Origin: Polydactylus sextarius
Taxonomy: Eukaryota; Chordata; Actinopteri; Polynemidae
Length of the DNA stretch: 64,000 bases
Assembly: GCA_016801845.1 (NCBI GenBank)
Contig: CM028908.1
Coordinates: 17,518,047 to 17,582,046 of the forward strand
Direction of reading: 5' to 3'
Shown here: positions 37,487 through 51,925 of the stretch, piece after piece
Position numbering within the stretch: position 1 is the stretch's first letter
Layout: every line of letters starts with the position of its first letter
Notes under the pieces: generated by a model
Databases searched by the model: none
What the model was told of the DNA's origin: nothing
What the model saw: the letters and a program-made list of their open reading frames with translations, nothing else
Made by a program: the position numbers and the translations under genes

Positions 37487-38438
37487 CCTTCTTCTTCTTT
37501 CTTGCTCCCATTGTTGATATCTTACCCACTTTGACATGTAAAGTAGCACCGTGTCGTCAAGCTGCATCTGGTGTTCATTCTTTCTCTCTCTCTGTGGTTT
37601 TCTATCTCTCTTTCCTTCTCCCTCTCTCCTCTTTTCCTGCTCCTGTTCCTCCTCCTCCTTCTTCTGTGACATGGAGAGGAGTGGAGGAGACAGGAGATTT
37701 TGCATGCTCTAAATACAGCCTCTACGTGTGTGGGGTGCTGTCATCAAAGGAGAGAAGGGACAGGGGATGGTTCAGTTCTTTTGTGATAGTGTGTGTGTAA
37801 CTGTTTGCCTATGTGACCGAGTGTGCATTAATTTTAGCAAACATCAAAGATGCTCCTCTCATCCATCTCTCTGTCTCTCCTCTCCTCTTTCTCCCTCCCT
37901 CTGTCACTCTCTCGAACCTCCTTTTAGCATCATTTTGTCTGCATTGCCTTTTTTTTTCTCTTGGTTACCACTGTTGTTTTTGTCATTACACTCTGCCTTT
38001 GCTTGCCTGTCCGTTTTGGTGTGTCTCACCTCTCTTGCATGTGCTTGGTGGGGTGTGACAGCATTGAGAAGTCACCAAAGAGGTAAATGATGATAGGCCA
38101 TCCATCATGCTTTATGGACTCTGTATGGTGCTGCCGTGGAGAGTGGCTGCACTGTGCAGTAACTCAGAACACTCTGTCCCTCCATATAACCTGGCAGGGG
38201 CTCTGCCGCTCGCCTCGCCTCTGCTGGGTGAGTGTTTATGTGTGTGAGACACAGGAAGAGCATTGGTCTGACTCACCTGCTTAAGCGTTTGTGTGTGTGC
38301 GTGTGTGGAGATGGAGTGAGAGGGGAAACAGAACGAGCATTTGTCCACACTGCCAGGTTGTGTGCAACAGGCCTTCATTATGGCCTGATATGCCACTGCT
38401 GGGAGGATCAACTCCAGCCAGCAGAGGCAACATTATTT

Positions 38439-38439
<1 letters not shown>

Positions 38440-38479
<40 letters not shown>

Positions 38480-38480
38480 C
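38440..38480. repeat. Compound (TG)n(AG)n microsatellite
   Basis: About 17 bp of TG followed by about 24 bp of AG. Confidence 0.93.
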
Positions 38481-41259
38481 AGACACAAAGATTGTGTATT
38501 GTGATTGTAAGAAATAAAGAAAGAGAAAGTATCTTTCTCAGGACATAATGTATCTAACTCAGGGCTTCTTTAGGAGTATAAGTGGCAATAGACAACTTTT
38601 CTCACCTAGTAGGTTCAGACGTTAGCACCGCCACCACACAGACGGATTCATCTTCTAAGTCTCACCTCTGCTTATTTTAGAAAGGCCACAGGTAGTGAAA
38701 CGTGGCCCTCATCATCAAACAAACAATGAATAATAGATGTTTGTTTGTGGATGCTAGCATTAGCAACTGTCCACAGCGAGGAGAAACCAAAAGAATCTCA
38801 GTGCTATGGTAAAGACAGAGAAACTGGTTGAATTAATAAGGGAGCAGATATTATTTCCCACTGATGTTGTAGAAACAATGCCAGCTGAAAGTCGGTTTGG
38901 AGCGCTCTCCATTGTCGTGACTGCTGGGACAAATCCCAGTGGGTTCCCGCATCGGTGAGTCGGTGGACCGGGAAAAAATCCATAAAGTTGTTCCCAGTGG
39001 AGAAGATCCAGAGCTGAATTTCTGTCCCAATCCGATCATGGTGCTTTCAATCCAGTGAATGCCCATGTGAGGTTCACTCTTGGTTTACCTCCGTCTGTAT
39101 CACTTTCTGTCTTCATCTTCTTTCCACTCCTCTGACAACAGGCTTCTTTTTCTCTTGCTGAGTTTACTTACCACAGTTCTCCTGTTGTTCTACCATCCAC
39201 CATTTTCACCACCTTAGGGAAAGCTACCAAAAGCCTTCAGGTGTAGTAGCAGCCTTCAATTTTCCATGAAATTTCATGCCTGATGGTAGCCAGAGTTACA
39301 TGGTGAAAGTAAGGCTTATAGGGAAATGTGATAATCACAGATGGTGTCATTATTCTTACATTGCATTACATTGTTCAATCAACATTAACTTCATTATGAT
39401 AAGTAACAACAAAAAAGAATTCTATTGTCAACAGATGTTGAGTTATAAGTCATTGACCCTGAAGTGATTTCCTTGTACATGAATTTTTACAGAACATATA
39501 GATGCATATCAGCTTTTCAGTATAATGTTCCATTTATTCTATCTTTTGTCCGTGCTGATATGAGGTGGAGAGACACCAACAGATTCAATGCAAGTCTGTT
39601 CCTGAAACACAGCACTGACATTAGTTGTTCACAGGTACCAAGTAAAAGTCATGGGGACTAATAACTCTTTCAGTTCACATGTGGCCTGTGAGTGTTTTGT
39701 TAGAGCAGACTTGAAATGCTGGTTGGTTTAAAATCATCTAAATTTTTTATATCCCTGTCACTCTGATACAACTTCTCCTGCAACCTTTTCCTTCTCTAGC
39801 TGTCTCACCTCTTTCCATCCTCCTCTCCCATAAGCGCTTCTCTGTGGTGAACCCTTTCACACTTTTCTTTTGTCACCTTTCCACATGGAAGAACAATTGT
39901 TCTGACAGAGTTCATTCTGTCTGTCTCTCTCTTCTCTCTTCTTCTCCCTGTGCCCTCCTCTCCCACACTTCTCCTTGCTACCACTCTCTTAGATCTAGAG
40001 GGAATCACACTGTCTGAACCAAATGTGCCACAAACTTGTCAGATGATGTTTGTTTTCCACCCCCTTTCCCATATCTCTTTTTCAGCGAGCGTGTGTGTTT
40101 TAACTCCGTCTACATATTTGACAAAGTGCTATGACGTGCTGCGCTCGCACGTCAACAGAATAAAAATTTGCAGCGTCATTATTGAAATAGGAATCTGCAA
40201 GGAGGAGGAAAGAGTGGCGGCCAGACTGAGTCACAAAGTTTGTGTGATAATAAGGTTTGCATGTTCAGACAGCTTGTTAGCATATATGTGAAGACTATAA
40301 GTAAACAGCCTTTCAACTGAGGCTCCCTGGAAACTATGAATAGGGGATATTTTGCTGAAACCCAAATGTGTTTATGGGACTGAACAGTTGCATTCTTGCC
40401 GCCAAAAAGTGTAACAGTGTAAAAGTGTACCTTGGCAAATACAGCACAAACTCTATCTTCATATTATTGATAACATTATTTGCCTGTTGAATAAGACTAC
40501 GTTTGAACACGGTATCATTGAGTCCAACATCCAGGATCCTGATTCCTGTGGATTTGAGTAGTTGGCGTCATATTAGAAGAATCAGAGACCAGATTCTGAT
40601 ATTTCATAACCTTAATCAAGCTATTTAACACAGTTAGAACTTCTAGTTCAGATGATTCATCATCATTCCTGTTTGTTCCAACTTCAAAATTCCAGCTGCT
40701 TTGATCAACTAATACATTTAATGTAAAGTAAATCCTGGAGAGCGTGTCTTTCCAAGGGCAGTAAAGCCAAGGGCTCCAATCTGTTGAAGTATTTCAGATA
40801 ACGAGCATTTTCAGAGGATGAAAGAAGAAGAGCAGAGAACTAGGCAAGAAGGACACTTCGAAGGGTAAGTCTTGTGAGGAGCATTGTAACTCACCTCTGG
40901 CAATCCCACACTGTAAGTACACCTCTAAAACTCATCCCAAACTTTGGCAAGACGCGGCACCCGCGCTAGCATCCTTTATGAATGTCACACCCCGTGAGAG
41001 GAAAATGATTACATTGCAAAGAAGACAGGGGGGCGGAACAGGAGGGGGTGGGAGAAAGAGAGAGAAGAAAAATCACTATGATGGATTATGTCCCCCGTGG
41101 GACAACCTTGTAACATTTTTGGACAGGATTCTAACTCGCCCAGATTCTCTGTTACGGCGCTTTTTTTTTTCTCTTTCCATCTCCTTTTGTCATCCCAGAC
41201 GCTCACTGGCTGTGACAACTGCGCCGGGCGCTGATACCTAATGATACCGCTTGCAGGAA

Positions 41260-41560
41260 CTAATTACTACCAGTGATTAAGAGAGGAGACGTAGCTTCTA
41301 CCGCACATGCTGTCTTTGGGTGGGGAAGCTTTTTAATTGCCTTTGCCAAATAAATGATGGCCAAAGATGCATGGACCCGGGCTTCTTAATGGAGTCTTAG
41401 TGCTCGGTGGCAAAGAGCGAAGACTTCGGGGCCATTGGCACTCCCCGCACACAGATGGTGCCGCCTGTTCACAAGTGGCGCCTGTTGTTGATGGGTGTGT
41501 TAAGGGCACCTGTGAAATTAAACAGACAAATGAATTCCCTACTGGCTGCAAAACAGAATA
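41260..41560. promoter_or_regulatory. Candidate conserved noncoding element
   Basis: Complex, repeat-poor sequence with CTAATTACTACC, CAGTGATTAAG, TTTTTAATTGCC, CAAATAAATGATGG and a CACCTGTGAAATTAAAC stretch. The frames on both strands lack domains or splice-flanked exon structure. Regulatory function is a guess from motif density. Confidence 0.28.
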
Positions 41561-44229
41561 TCAGCATTTTATGAAAGATGACTAAACTGAGACATGCATT
41601 TAATACTAAAGGGCAGAGCATTTGGAGGAAGTTAGTTTAGGTTAGGTTTGAGCATGGAAACTTACTCAAGTAGGAAAAGATGAGGTTGTAGTAGTGGTGT
41701 GTTCTCAGCTGGGTGTTGGAGATGTGGTGCTTGTGCAGTTTTGTTAGCCCTTAAGCACATCTACACCTAATTAATAATCATGTTCCACAGCAAGGTTGTC
41801 TTTGGCAAAGGTCCAGTCCAACCAATAATTTATTTATGTTACAGTAACACTTCTTCCTGGGCAGTAAAGGACTTAAAAGTTCAACATGGCTCTTGCAGGA
41901 GCACTTAGTGGTAAGCAACCTAGTGTATGTTCACCTTTTATAGCTGCTGTGAAAAGCTCTGCACACTAATAATTAAAATGTCTGCTTCTTCACCTTGGCA
42001 CATTTTTTAAATTCTAATCTCTAAGATTCTAGGTTAACTTTTTATTTATTTTGGGGATATCTTTGCCAGTGAGTAGGGATTGTTTTTGTGTTCTTACACT
42101 GCATTTCCCAGTGATTTCTGAATCCAAAACAAGCTGATATGAAATTAACTATTGACAATTGTGAGGCAAACAAAAAGACAAAATTCAAGACAGCATCGAA
42201 GAGCAACCATCTCTGAGATATATTGTATCGATGCATCAAACAAGAGGATGCAGTATCTATTTCATGGTGTTATTACTGCAGACATGCTACAGCTGCCTCA
42301 GATACTTAACCAATAATAGCATCACATCAACAAAAGGTATGCTGCTTTGTAAGTTTACTATTGGAGCTACAGTACATTAGTACTTAGCAATACATCTAAA
42401 TAACTGCATGTCATTCTAGGCACTCATCCAAAATAATAATATTAGTCAAGTTGGGCTGCAGCTAATAAATCACTGTTGAGTCAGTCCAAGAAGAAAATAT
42501 CTGCATCACAAAGTCAAAATCATAGTTTTTTCATCCTGTAAAATCATGGCTGATGTTTACTCTTCCTTAATACATGTGCATCTCTGTTATCACTATATAG
42601 CCAACATTAGCAGTAGCATCTACTTTACCAAAATCTTCAACCATTGTTAACAAGAGAAGAGGTTGAGAATACGTCCTCTGGGTAGGTCTGCTTTATCCTT
42701 TTATGTTGGACTGAGACCAAATTGGACGCTAGCATGACTCACTATTGCCGAATGGTATTACTGGATGTGGTGGGCCAGGGCTAGTTCAATAGAAGAAACG
42801 AATGGCAAGAGATAGAAGCAAAACCCGAATTAACATTGATGTTGGGAAGTTTGATGCCAGATTTGCACCATTTTTTTTCAACACTGGTAAGTAAATTTAA
42901 TGTTGGTTATGTAGTACTAGCAAAGAAAAACATTGTACCTTTAAACTCAAAGACAGATTATTCTCTTTTTCTTTCTTTAAGCTTGCCTCCCCCCTTTTTT
43001 AAGTGTTTAAGTGTTGGTTTCTGCAGATAGCACTCTGTTCTCCATCCACTCAGCCTTTGGTTACTGCCTCTCCTCACACTAACCGCATTATTGCATGGTG
43101 GACAGTTTACCGTACAGGACCGGTGATTGCGGAATCCTGCAAACAGTACTTTGATTAACAAAGCCTTCTGTCATGAGCTGTGTGCAGCCAGGCTCTGGTG
43201 AATCAGGAGTAATTTAAGGGTGAGCTATAGCTGGGTGTGTGCTACACTGGACATTGTGAGCGCAGTATGACTCTGGTGTGTTTACACAGTGGATGCTGAG
43301 TCAACAATAATGACACAGGCCGCTTCTTTCTCCTTAGGATTTCGCTGTTATTTTTCATTTCTTGATCTCATTACATCATGACTTAAGGGTTGTATTCATT
43401 AAAAAATAAGTGAATAACACAAAGCCTCTAATTTTAGTGTGTTATGTTTCTCTCCATGTCCTCACTCTTTCCTGGCCTTTTGTTGTTTGTTTTTTCCTCA
43501 CTGTTCTGGACACATTTATTTGGTCTCAATTTCTTTCACCAATGAAACGGACCACTGAGAAAAACTTGCCGTCACTTGTCGCAGCGCAGCACATTGCAGC
43601 ACTTCAGGCCCAGATGTTGGGACCATCAGTTGACTCTTGATGACAATGATTCAGATCTGTAATCAAACTTTGAGAAAGTTCTCACTTTCCTCAGTGGAAG
43701 CTGTGCTGACAACTTATTTTTTAGGAGTAAATGACTCTCTTTCTTTTGGCTCTTTGATTCTTTATTTTCCTTTCTTTTTTTACTTTGGCAAAAGAATCAT
43801 TTTACCCCTCAAACGACAGAACTTGACACATCAACTGTGGCTGATTTTAAGAGGATAAACTTACATAACATGGGCCTGGGAGGAAAAACATGGTTAATAA
43901 ATCTCTCTAAATAGAGTATGACAGAGTTTCTGGCTGTGTGCAATCACAACCTGTGATCTAGATGAGTGAGACACTTTTTCGCAGCCTTTCTTCTGTTTTT
44001 CTGTATTAAACTCAGTCATTTAGATCTTGGATGTGCCTTTTTTATTAATCAAGAAAATATCCACGAATCCATAACTTTCGTAGAGAGAGGTAATGCACCG
44101 ATATTCACCTAATTAAATTCAGAAGTGTTTCAGTCCTTCTCAAAGCTCCAGGAAAAGTTCTCTCCAATTATGTGGCATCAACTGTCAGCGTTTAGAGAAC
44201 AGATAGACACATGTATCAAGTTATTAATC

Positions 44230-44460
44230 AGTGCATGTCATCTTTGGGTAACACAAAATGCGTGTGGTGATGAATTATTGATATGATCTTGGAGATAACA
44301 GTTGTGCTCTAATTGCATGTCATCATTACCAGGTTGAAACCAGTCTCCATGTCTCCTTAATGTGATTACACATTCATAATTGAGCCATTATTAGCCTAGT
44401 TTATTATTCACAACAGCAAAGCCCACTAATTGGCATGGGACCGCTGAAAGTTGTTGCTCT
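44230..44460. promoter_or_regulatory. Candidate conserved noncoding element
   Basis: Dense in AT homeodomain-like cores (GATGAATTATTG, CTAATTGCATG, CATAATTGAGCC, CCATTATTAGCC, CACTAATTGGC) with no simple repeats. Texture is typical of vertebrate developmental enhancers. No alignment was available. Confidence 0.3.
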
Positions 44461-45769
44461 TTCTCCTTATGAAAGGTATGTTTTTGAATTATAGACTTGA
44501 ATTTTTTTTTTTACTGCTGATGATGCTGATGTGTGTAAATGAATGGTGATACGCACCAACTCTCCTGAAAAGAAGCATTTTTTTGATAATTATTATTTTA
44601 AGACTATGCTCATGTGTTATGACTGTTACGACCCATATGTGTCTGGTGCACCTTTATCAACATAGTAACAATAATAAACATTTGGATAGGCGTATGGAAA
44701 ATTATTGGTTTTAGAAAGATTGTTATTTGTTTTGACTGCTATATATATAATAATAATTATACAATAATAAAAACACAGTTAATGCTTTGAAAGAGTCATG
44801 TATAAATCACCATAGATCACAAGTTTCACATGGGAATAAAACAGATAAATGTTTCCATTGGGAAAGTCATATGTTGTTTTGTTGACCCATCCATTGACTC
44901 CGACATCCCTAACATGGACCTTGTCACTCTTTATACCACATGACCTCGCTTTGTTCTTTGCTCTTATCCTAATTACTTTGACCGCTAGAAGTCACCTAAC
45001 AATAAAAAATAATTATAGGTCGTGATAAGGTGAAGTACAAAAGACTTATTATACAGTCTTTTTTCTCTTTACTCAAAATGATAGAATGACAAAGACTTTT
45101 AGTGGCCATTGCATTTTAAAACTTCCCAAATATTAACCAAAGCTAAAACCTAAATATTTTAAGCTGTAGTCATGATCTGTGCTTCACTAAATTGTTTTGT
45201 AGCCTAAATCTAACCAAACCAAAATCATAACATTGTCACATCATTTAACAGATTTATTTCTCAACGGTTATTCGAAATGTTTGGTTTTTTTTTTTTTTTT
45301 TGAAAACACGGCCAAATGATGTTGTCCTGTCGAGTGGAACATGGACAAATAACACATTTTGTTGTTTACTCTTGGAGGTCCCGCTGGACGTGTCTGGTTG
45401 ATGGTACAGACTTAAATTGATGCAGCTCTCCATAACACGAAAGCGATACACTTTTGCGTTTTTTAAACTCATCAGCCTCTACGGCGCTACCAAGGCTTTA
45501 TATTGTAGTCATGTTTTCGTCTCGCTTTCTGTTGTGAAATGAAGATGCAGATATATTATTTCTAGGTGCCATTTTCACTGCTTTGGTTTCTCTGGAGCGG
45601 GTACTCCAGTGTCTCATGGGAGCCTCTTTGCTATTATTTTCATATATTATAGTAATCCCATTCCCTCGCGCTCTTCCCCAGTCTTTAATTCCTTATTGTC
45701 TCCATCAGACCTCACTTGTTTTTTCCTCCAAGATGTCCTCATCCTCAGCCTTCTTACCTCTCTCCGAAC

Positions 45770-46012
45770 CCCCTCCAGCTCCTCTCTCTATCGCTCTCTC
45801 TCTCTCTCTCTCTGGCTCACTAACCGTGCACCCTTCCACCCTGCTCACCATATCTCCCCACCTTTCCCCTCACCCTCCCCCCCCCCCCTCTCACACTCCA
45901 TCACCAGCTTCTTATCAGCCTCTCTCTCTCTCTCTGCATTTGCATCACCCTCACTTTTCCCTCTCCCTCCCTCTAACTCTTTGCCAACACAAACTGACTG
46001 CGTGCTTCTCTC

Positions 46013-46051
<39 letters not shown>

Positions 46052-46060
46052 GCGTCCCTC
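45770..46060. repeat. Polypyrimidine region with (CT)n tracts
   Basis: CT runs at about 45790-45814 and 46010-46052 inside a 300-bp pyrimidine-dominated stretch. Overlapping Ser/Leu/Pro-rich frames of 163 and 172 codons are by-products. Purine-rich sequence follows at 46095-46340. Confidence 0.85.
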
Positions 46061-48595
46061 TGAGGCATGTTTAATTAAGCGTAGGGCTATGTGTCAGAGA
46101 GAGAGGGAGAGAAGGGGAGAGAACTAATGCTATCTGGAGCACCAGGCTAGACTAGGCAGGGTCTCCTCCTCCTCTCCTCCTATTTTGTCATCTCCTCCCC
46201 CCCATCCCTCCACCCTCCCTTTGGCCTGGGCCAACCGTAATTACCCTGCTCATTAGCAGAGGGAAGAAGTAGGGGGAGAGGGGGGAGCCAACAAGGGAGA
46301 GAAGGAGGACAAAAGGAGAGTAACAAAGGAGCAGGGGAGGACAGGTGAGGAGGTAGGAAGAACACCTAAGAGGGCCATATCTCTGGAGAAATGGACGACT
46401 GGGGAACCATCAGTTAAGTGGGAGGATACAAACTTTTTTTGTGAATTTAGTAGCATGATTTTGCTCGGATAGGACAATCACGCCTCCAATAGAAAAAAAC
46501 ATCTGTTCAAAGCCTTTTAACTACTTGTTCTTGTGCATGATCGGCACAGCATGTGTCATGTGTTCGTTTGGATGTTCGACTGTGAAATGTTGAGTTTACT
46601 GTGCAAAAAACACATCCATATTCAAGACAAATAGGCATCCATTTGCCAGCACTTTCCATTAGATGTTGGAAAAGGATTATTTTGTAAGTATTTAAAAAAA
46701 AAAAATTACTGCTACCATGAAAGTTTTCCAACATGGCAGCTGGTACATTTGGTTATAAAGGTGGGTATTTATATCGCTGTGAGTTAGTTTTATTCATATC
46801 AATGACATCCTCCAACGCGCTTTTCTAATGTCACATAACGCAACTATTTTAGCAGCGTTTTTGTCAACTTGCGGTTGAAACCGAATAAGAATAGACATAA
46901 TGAGAATTGTCTATAATGAGAGTTGTACAGAGAAATAGGAAAGCATCAGTATCATGCCACGCTATCAGAGTCCTGGCTGGTGTCAGGTGTCGACGCACAG
47001 ACCTTACAAGTCTACTGTCTCGTTTGCTCAGGCAAAGTGCCAAGAGAGCAGGTTCAGTCGGACACATGTTGGGAGCTCTTTGGCTTCCCGTGTGCAGATT
47101 GGCTCGGATTACAGGATTACTTTTTTTTCCCCAAACTTCTTAGTGAAATTGTTGAGTGAAGGATAATTTTATTCTTGAGGTGTGTTGTATAAACATATCT
47201 TCACACCAGAGACCTCAAATATTCCCACCCCTCACCAAGTTTTCACACATTTTTGATTTATTTTCATTTGTCATCAAGGGACCATGACAGGAAAAAAAAA
47301 TGTCAAATTTAAAATATTACGTGTCAAAATGTGTTCAAAGTAAGCTCAGCATAACTCTGAGCTGAGTCTTGTAACGCGTCTGTCTTTTATCTGGGGGAAA
47401 GAACACTGTTCCTATTTTCTTCAGCCTTTATTTCTCATTTATCACCAAACATGTATCATCTCATGTCAGACTCAGCTCTGTGCACCTTTCTCTGTGCTTT
47501 TCACTCTCTCCCCTGAGTGCTTTCCTCCCGTTCGCCTTTCTGTCCCTTAGCTGTACCCAGTGCAGTGTTTGTAGTCTGTTATTACAATTCTCTGGTTCAA
47601 AGCAGTCTCATAATAATGGTAAGTAAAACAACATCCGGCGCTCGTCAGTTCTCAGTTCTCTGCTGAGGCAAATGTAGTTTACTTCATTCTTCTCGTTGGG
47701 CACACCATTTTTTATTTTTTTTTTTTATTATTATTTCTAGAAGCCACACTTTAGTTGACCTCTTTGATGTGGGGGAAGCATTTTGAGCAACAGGGGTTTT
47801 CTTTCAAAGAAATAGCATCTTTATGTTTTGTTTTTTTTCTCTGAAGTTAATAAAATGTGACTCCTCACTAATTCAGCCCACATTGTCCTCTATTTATAGC
47901 ACCAGAACAAAGTCCTTACATGCTTCAAAAATTAATCATTTCCAGCAATAGTAAATTTTTAATACAAAGGCTACTGATCAGAAGATTTCTTTAAAAAAAA
48001 AAAAAACATCAAAACATCATGAATGAGACATATGCTGTATGTATCTTTGCAGGCTGGAGATTTGCAGGTAGGGAAACCCAGAATGGGAAGATAACTGTAA
48101 TCCTATGTTATCAAAAAAAGAAAAAGAGAAAAAAAGGATTTCTAATATCATCTCACTGCTTGTGCCCTATTTATGTGTAGTTAAAAATATAGTCAGTGTG
48201 TTCATTATTAGCCACCAATACAGAGTGAGAACATCCACCTAAATACGAGTCAGAATCCCATAAGACCCAGGGGAACCAAAAGCCCCGTGTGTAGGTCAAT
48301 TAGTTGCACATAATTTGATAAATTGAAAATCTTTATCGGAATTCCAAACACGGAGGCGCTGTAGTGACTAAAGTGGGTTTTGCTTTATTAGCTCATTTTG
48401 TGGAGTTGTGGAAAAAAGGGCCTTGTGTTAAAAACCTAGTTGTAAGACATTTGTCTTTTAGTTTATATTGTGCTCACGTTGTTCACAATCCTAAGTAACA
48501 TTTACCACAAAATAATTACCACAACAAACCTGGGGTCAGACTATGTTATTCCAGCACATAAATACCGTTTGGTCCCTAAGTCTTTGGACAATTAA

Positions 48596-48819
48596 AGGTC
48601 TAGTGAGTAGGATATAGGATGATCTATTGGCAGAGAGCTATGTTTTCATTAGTGTGTAACCACCTGCAACTAAGACTTGTTGTGTTTTTGATACCTTAGA
48701 GAGGGTGTTTTGCATTTTATGTTACCTAAAGGCCAATGTAAGTTCTCCCAGGAGGAGGAAGAGGCAAAGGGTTTCCAGACGGTTGCAGTCTACAAACCCC
48801 ACTGCTAGACCGTGGTCCT
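48596..48819. mobile_element. TTAA-flanked miniature transposon, 224 bp
   Basis: Begins AGGTCTAGTGAGTAGGATAT and ends GTGGTCCT, with TTAA immediately outside both ends (48592-48595 and 48820-48823). The interior (GATCTATTGGCAG, ATGTTTTCATTAGTGTGTAA, GTTACCTAAAGGCC) matches a repeat I remember as abundant in percomorph fishes. It has no coding capacity, and the terminal inverted repeat is short or decayed beyond the outer bases. Confidence 0.75.
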
Positions 48820-51674
48820 TTAAACTACAATTAGACTGTGATTTGCTGTGTGGACTGCACTTAACTCACTTCACTTAAAAAATGTGACATCATGGAATAC
48901 AGCCAAACTCCTCTCTATTCACAAGACTGGGAAGCTAAACAGATCTAACAGTTTTTTTTCGTCATCTTCAGTGATGACAAGGTCAATATTTGTGAAACAG
49001 TGATGTACTTTTATGCCAATGACTCATCTCTGTGGAGCTGCAGAGAGGTTCAAGTAGATGCTGGCCTGAACAGCCATTTTTACTAAATAAAAATCTGGAG
49101 AAAAAACTGTAAAAACACCCTCAAACCATCAAAGTCCAAATCCAATACTCATCATGTGCAGAGCCATAACCCCAACCCTTCCAATCCTGTCATATACGAA
49201 CGGTTCAGTCAGGTTGCTGCTGTAACAGCCTGTTAAAAGATACACACTCATCACTGCCCCAGACCTCAAACTTACATCTGTCCCTCTATATGTGTCAAAA
49301 ATTGCACTCTGTCATATCAGACCATGTTTTCCTCTCATGAATATGTCTCTTAAACCAAAACTCTCTGCAGACCTCTGAGCAATGTGTCAAATACTCAAGT
49401 GCAAATGCACCTACACCTACTGAACATGCCATATTTTAACAGTGAAGCTACAGTTTAGTTGTCATGTATTTGGTTATTTTGTTAACCAGAGGCGCACTTT
49501 TGCTATAAGAAAAAAAAAGGAAACCTCAAACACCACACATAACAGGCCATGCACTCGACATCATTGTGTTTTATGTCTCTGATCCTGCCCTAAATGCATA
49601 TGCATAAAGGAGAAAGGTACAATTTACTGATTACATGTGAGGTGGGCTTTCCAATGACAAGCAAACTGCTCTTCCAGGCCAGTGAGCTTGTTTGATAAAT
49701 AGCACGCATGTCTCCAGGCACAGAATGCATTTGAAATAAGGTATGAAAAGCCACAGTAAATCTGTCGCTGTTTGTCTGTTTATCAATCAACAGTCGGCCC
49801 CGAACAGTGACTGGCATTTACTCTTCTAACTCAACACGAGCATTGACTGCTAGTTAAACTTCAGCCACCTAAACCAGCCAGAAATAATTGTTTCATGTCA
49901 GCACTGAGGCCCTGTGTGGGCAAACTAGATGACACTGCATTAATGTGGTGAAATCGCTTGTGAGTGAGATCACGAGTAGTTTTTCTTGTACCCTTGTACA
50001 CTTCAATAGTTCAGCACAAACTGTGGCCTCTTGTCATGTATGATTTGTATCAACCAGGAATGTTGTCACTGCACTTTTAAAGGAAGCTTTTGTGGTTAGT
50101 GTTGAGTGGTTAAACATTAATTAACCAAAAAATAGTCAACTATAATTTTATATAACTACTCTAGGTGCTAAAGTTACACGAGTTGTACTGATGACTATCA
50201 CTACTGGCTGTTGAATTGAAGCTACATAACTCATAACCCACACTCAATGATTTATTTTCATCATAATTATTCTCATTCTGTCAGTTAATGTGAACACGTA
50301 CTGAGCCACTGCAGCTCGGATGAGAAATTGCAGAAAAGTCGTCTTTCTCCAGGAGAGAGTATTCCCAGCCTTTTGATTTGATCAAGCAATGGGAAAAACA
50401 TAAATCTCCAGCTCCACTTACTTAAAGCGGAGAAACCATAATCTGCAGTTTTTTTAGAAGTTAACAGAAAAGTAATATAGAGAAAAAGTAATACATACGT
50501 GGCTCCTGTGACACATATGTGTAAATCACTGTTCCACAGCTGTATTATATACTGCGCTTAATAGGATTACACCAGCGCTTGTCTCACAGAGCTCTGTGCT
50601 ATTAACCTTTCCTCTCCATGTTTCCTTTAATAAGGGCAAAGTAGGTGTCCCTCAGCAAAGACAAGCCAGTGTTGCAGCATTTTTAGCCATTGTGATTTTA
50701 ATTAGACGAATCTGGCCGCACTCACCATCATCAGATCCTCTCATTTGTAATCTGAGTGAGTTGGCCAGGGTTGACAAGTTGACGTCCAAGACTCTGTCGG
50801 ACTCTTTAACCCCTCTGAGTGGACAGATTTTATGCAACTCACCATCTGAGACAAGCACTCTGCTGCAGAGGGCTTGTTGCGAAGTGCATGACATCAGAAA
50901 AATGTGACAAAATACTATAAAAAAATAGGGTACTTGTTATTTAGGTGTTCTAGATCCTCACATTTCAGCAAAAATCTGCCAAATTTTGTGATTTAAACAG
51001 TTCAAATGGTTAGGAAATATTTTCTATGATTAAAAGTTTTACATAGAGGACAGGCAGGATTTAACTCATAGAAACTGTGTGTAAAGTTTAGTCCCAGTCA
51101 CACAACAGATTTCTCAGGAAATGTTGCAGTCAGTGGGTTTGAACTAAGGATAAAAGGATTGTTCTTGCTGTACCCTCGGTAACATTCAAATATTTAGTCT
51201 CTTCCAGTACTTCACATGGTGGTTGGGGATCACTCGGTGCCACGGGGGGGCTGTGGCTCCGTGTGCCTGGGCGTGCCATCTCAGGCGAGTGGCAGCCTTT
51301 CACCATGTGGACCACCTCGACTTTATTAGATTAAACTCTGGCCCTCCTCGGGTTTGTAATTGCATTTGGCTGATGCTGTGTATTTAAGAATAGAACAGCC
51401 TCTGTCCCAGCGGCCCTCCCCTACCTGATTTCCCAGCTGCCTCCAGGGGAAGCGGACGAACCCCAGGAAAAGAAGTCGTCATGACAACCAGAAGCAACTG
51501 ATGAGAGGAAAATGGAAAGACACGCTGTAATCCTCCTGGCACTCTCTGTGACTTTGCACTTTATTTCTGAATGGATCTCATTTTTATTATTATGATTATT
51601 ATTATTTGCTGTTTACTTGTGTCTATAGGATTATTTAATTGGGTTTATCTAATAACAATAATAATAACAGTACT

Positions 51675-51925
51675 TATTTATACAGCAACTTTAAAAAACA
51701 AAGTTACAATAGTGCTTTACAATGAAATGAGATAACGCAAGTAAATAAGATCCAAAACAAAAACTATAACAAGATAATAAAAAAATTGTTACAGCGAATT
51801 CCACCCGTTAAGAAAAAGCCATATGATAAAAGTGAGTCTTAAGAGGAGATTTAAAAGAGGATACTGAGTGCGTCTGCCTGAGCTCTCCAGGCTGGGAGTT
51901 CCACAGTGTTGCATCCTTTGTTCTT
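51675..51925 (+). mobile_element. Dispersed teleost repeat fragment
   Basis: The words TTATTTATACAGCAACTTT, AACAAAGTTAC, GTGCTTTACAA, GAGTCTTAAGAGGAGATTTA and GGCTGGGAGTTCCACAG occur in the same order as in a repeat common in fish genomes. I do not assign it to a class. The similarity may extend to about 52080. Confidence 0.5.

Noticed and set aside
45583..46127. Overlapping + strand frames of 163 and 172 codons
   Set aside because: Both are products of CT-repeat DNA (Ser-Leu-Ser-Leu and Pro/His runs); no domain and no exon boundaries.
46907..47166. Three overlapping frames of 70-78 codons with mixed composition
   Set aside because: All three frames are open at once, none resembles a known protein, and splice sites are not evident.
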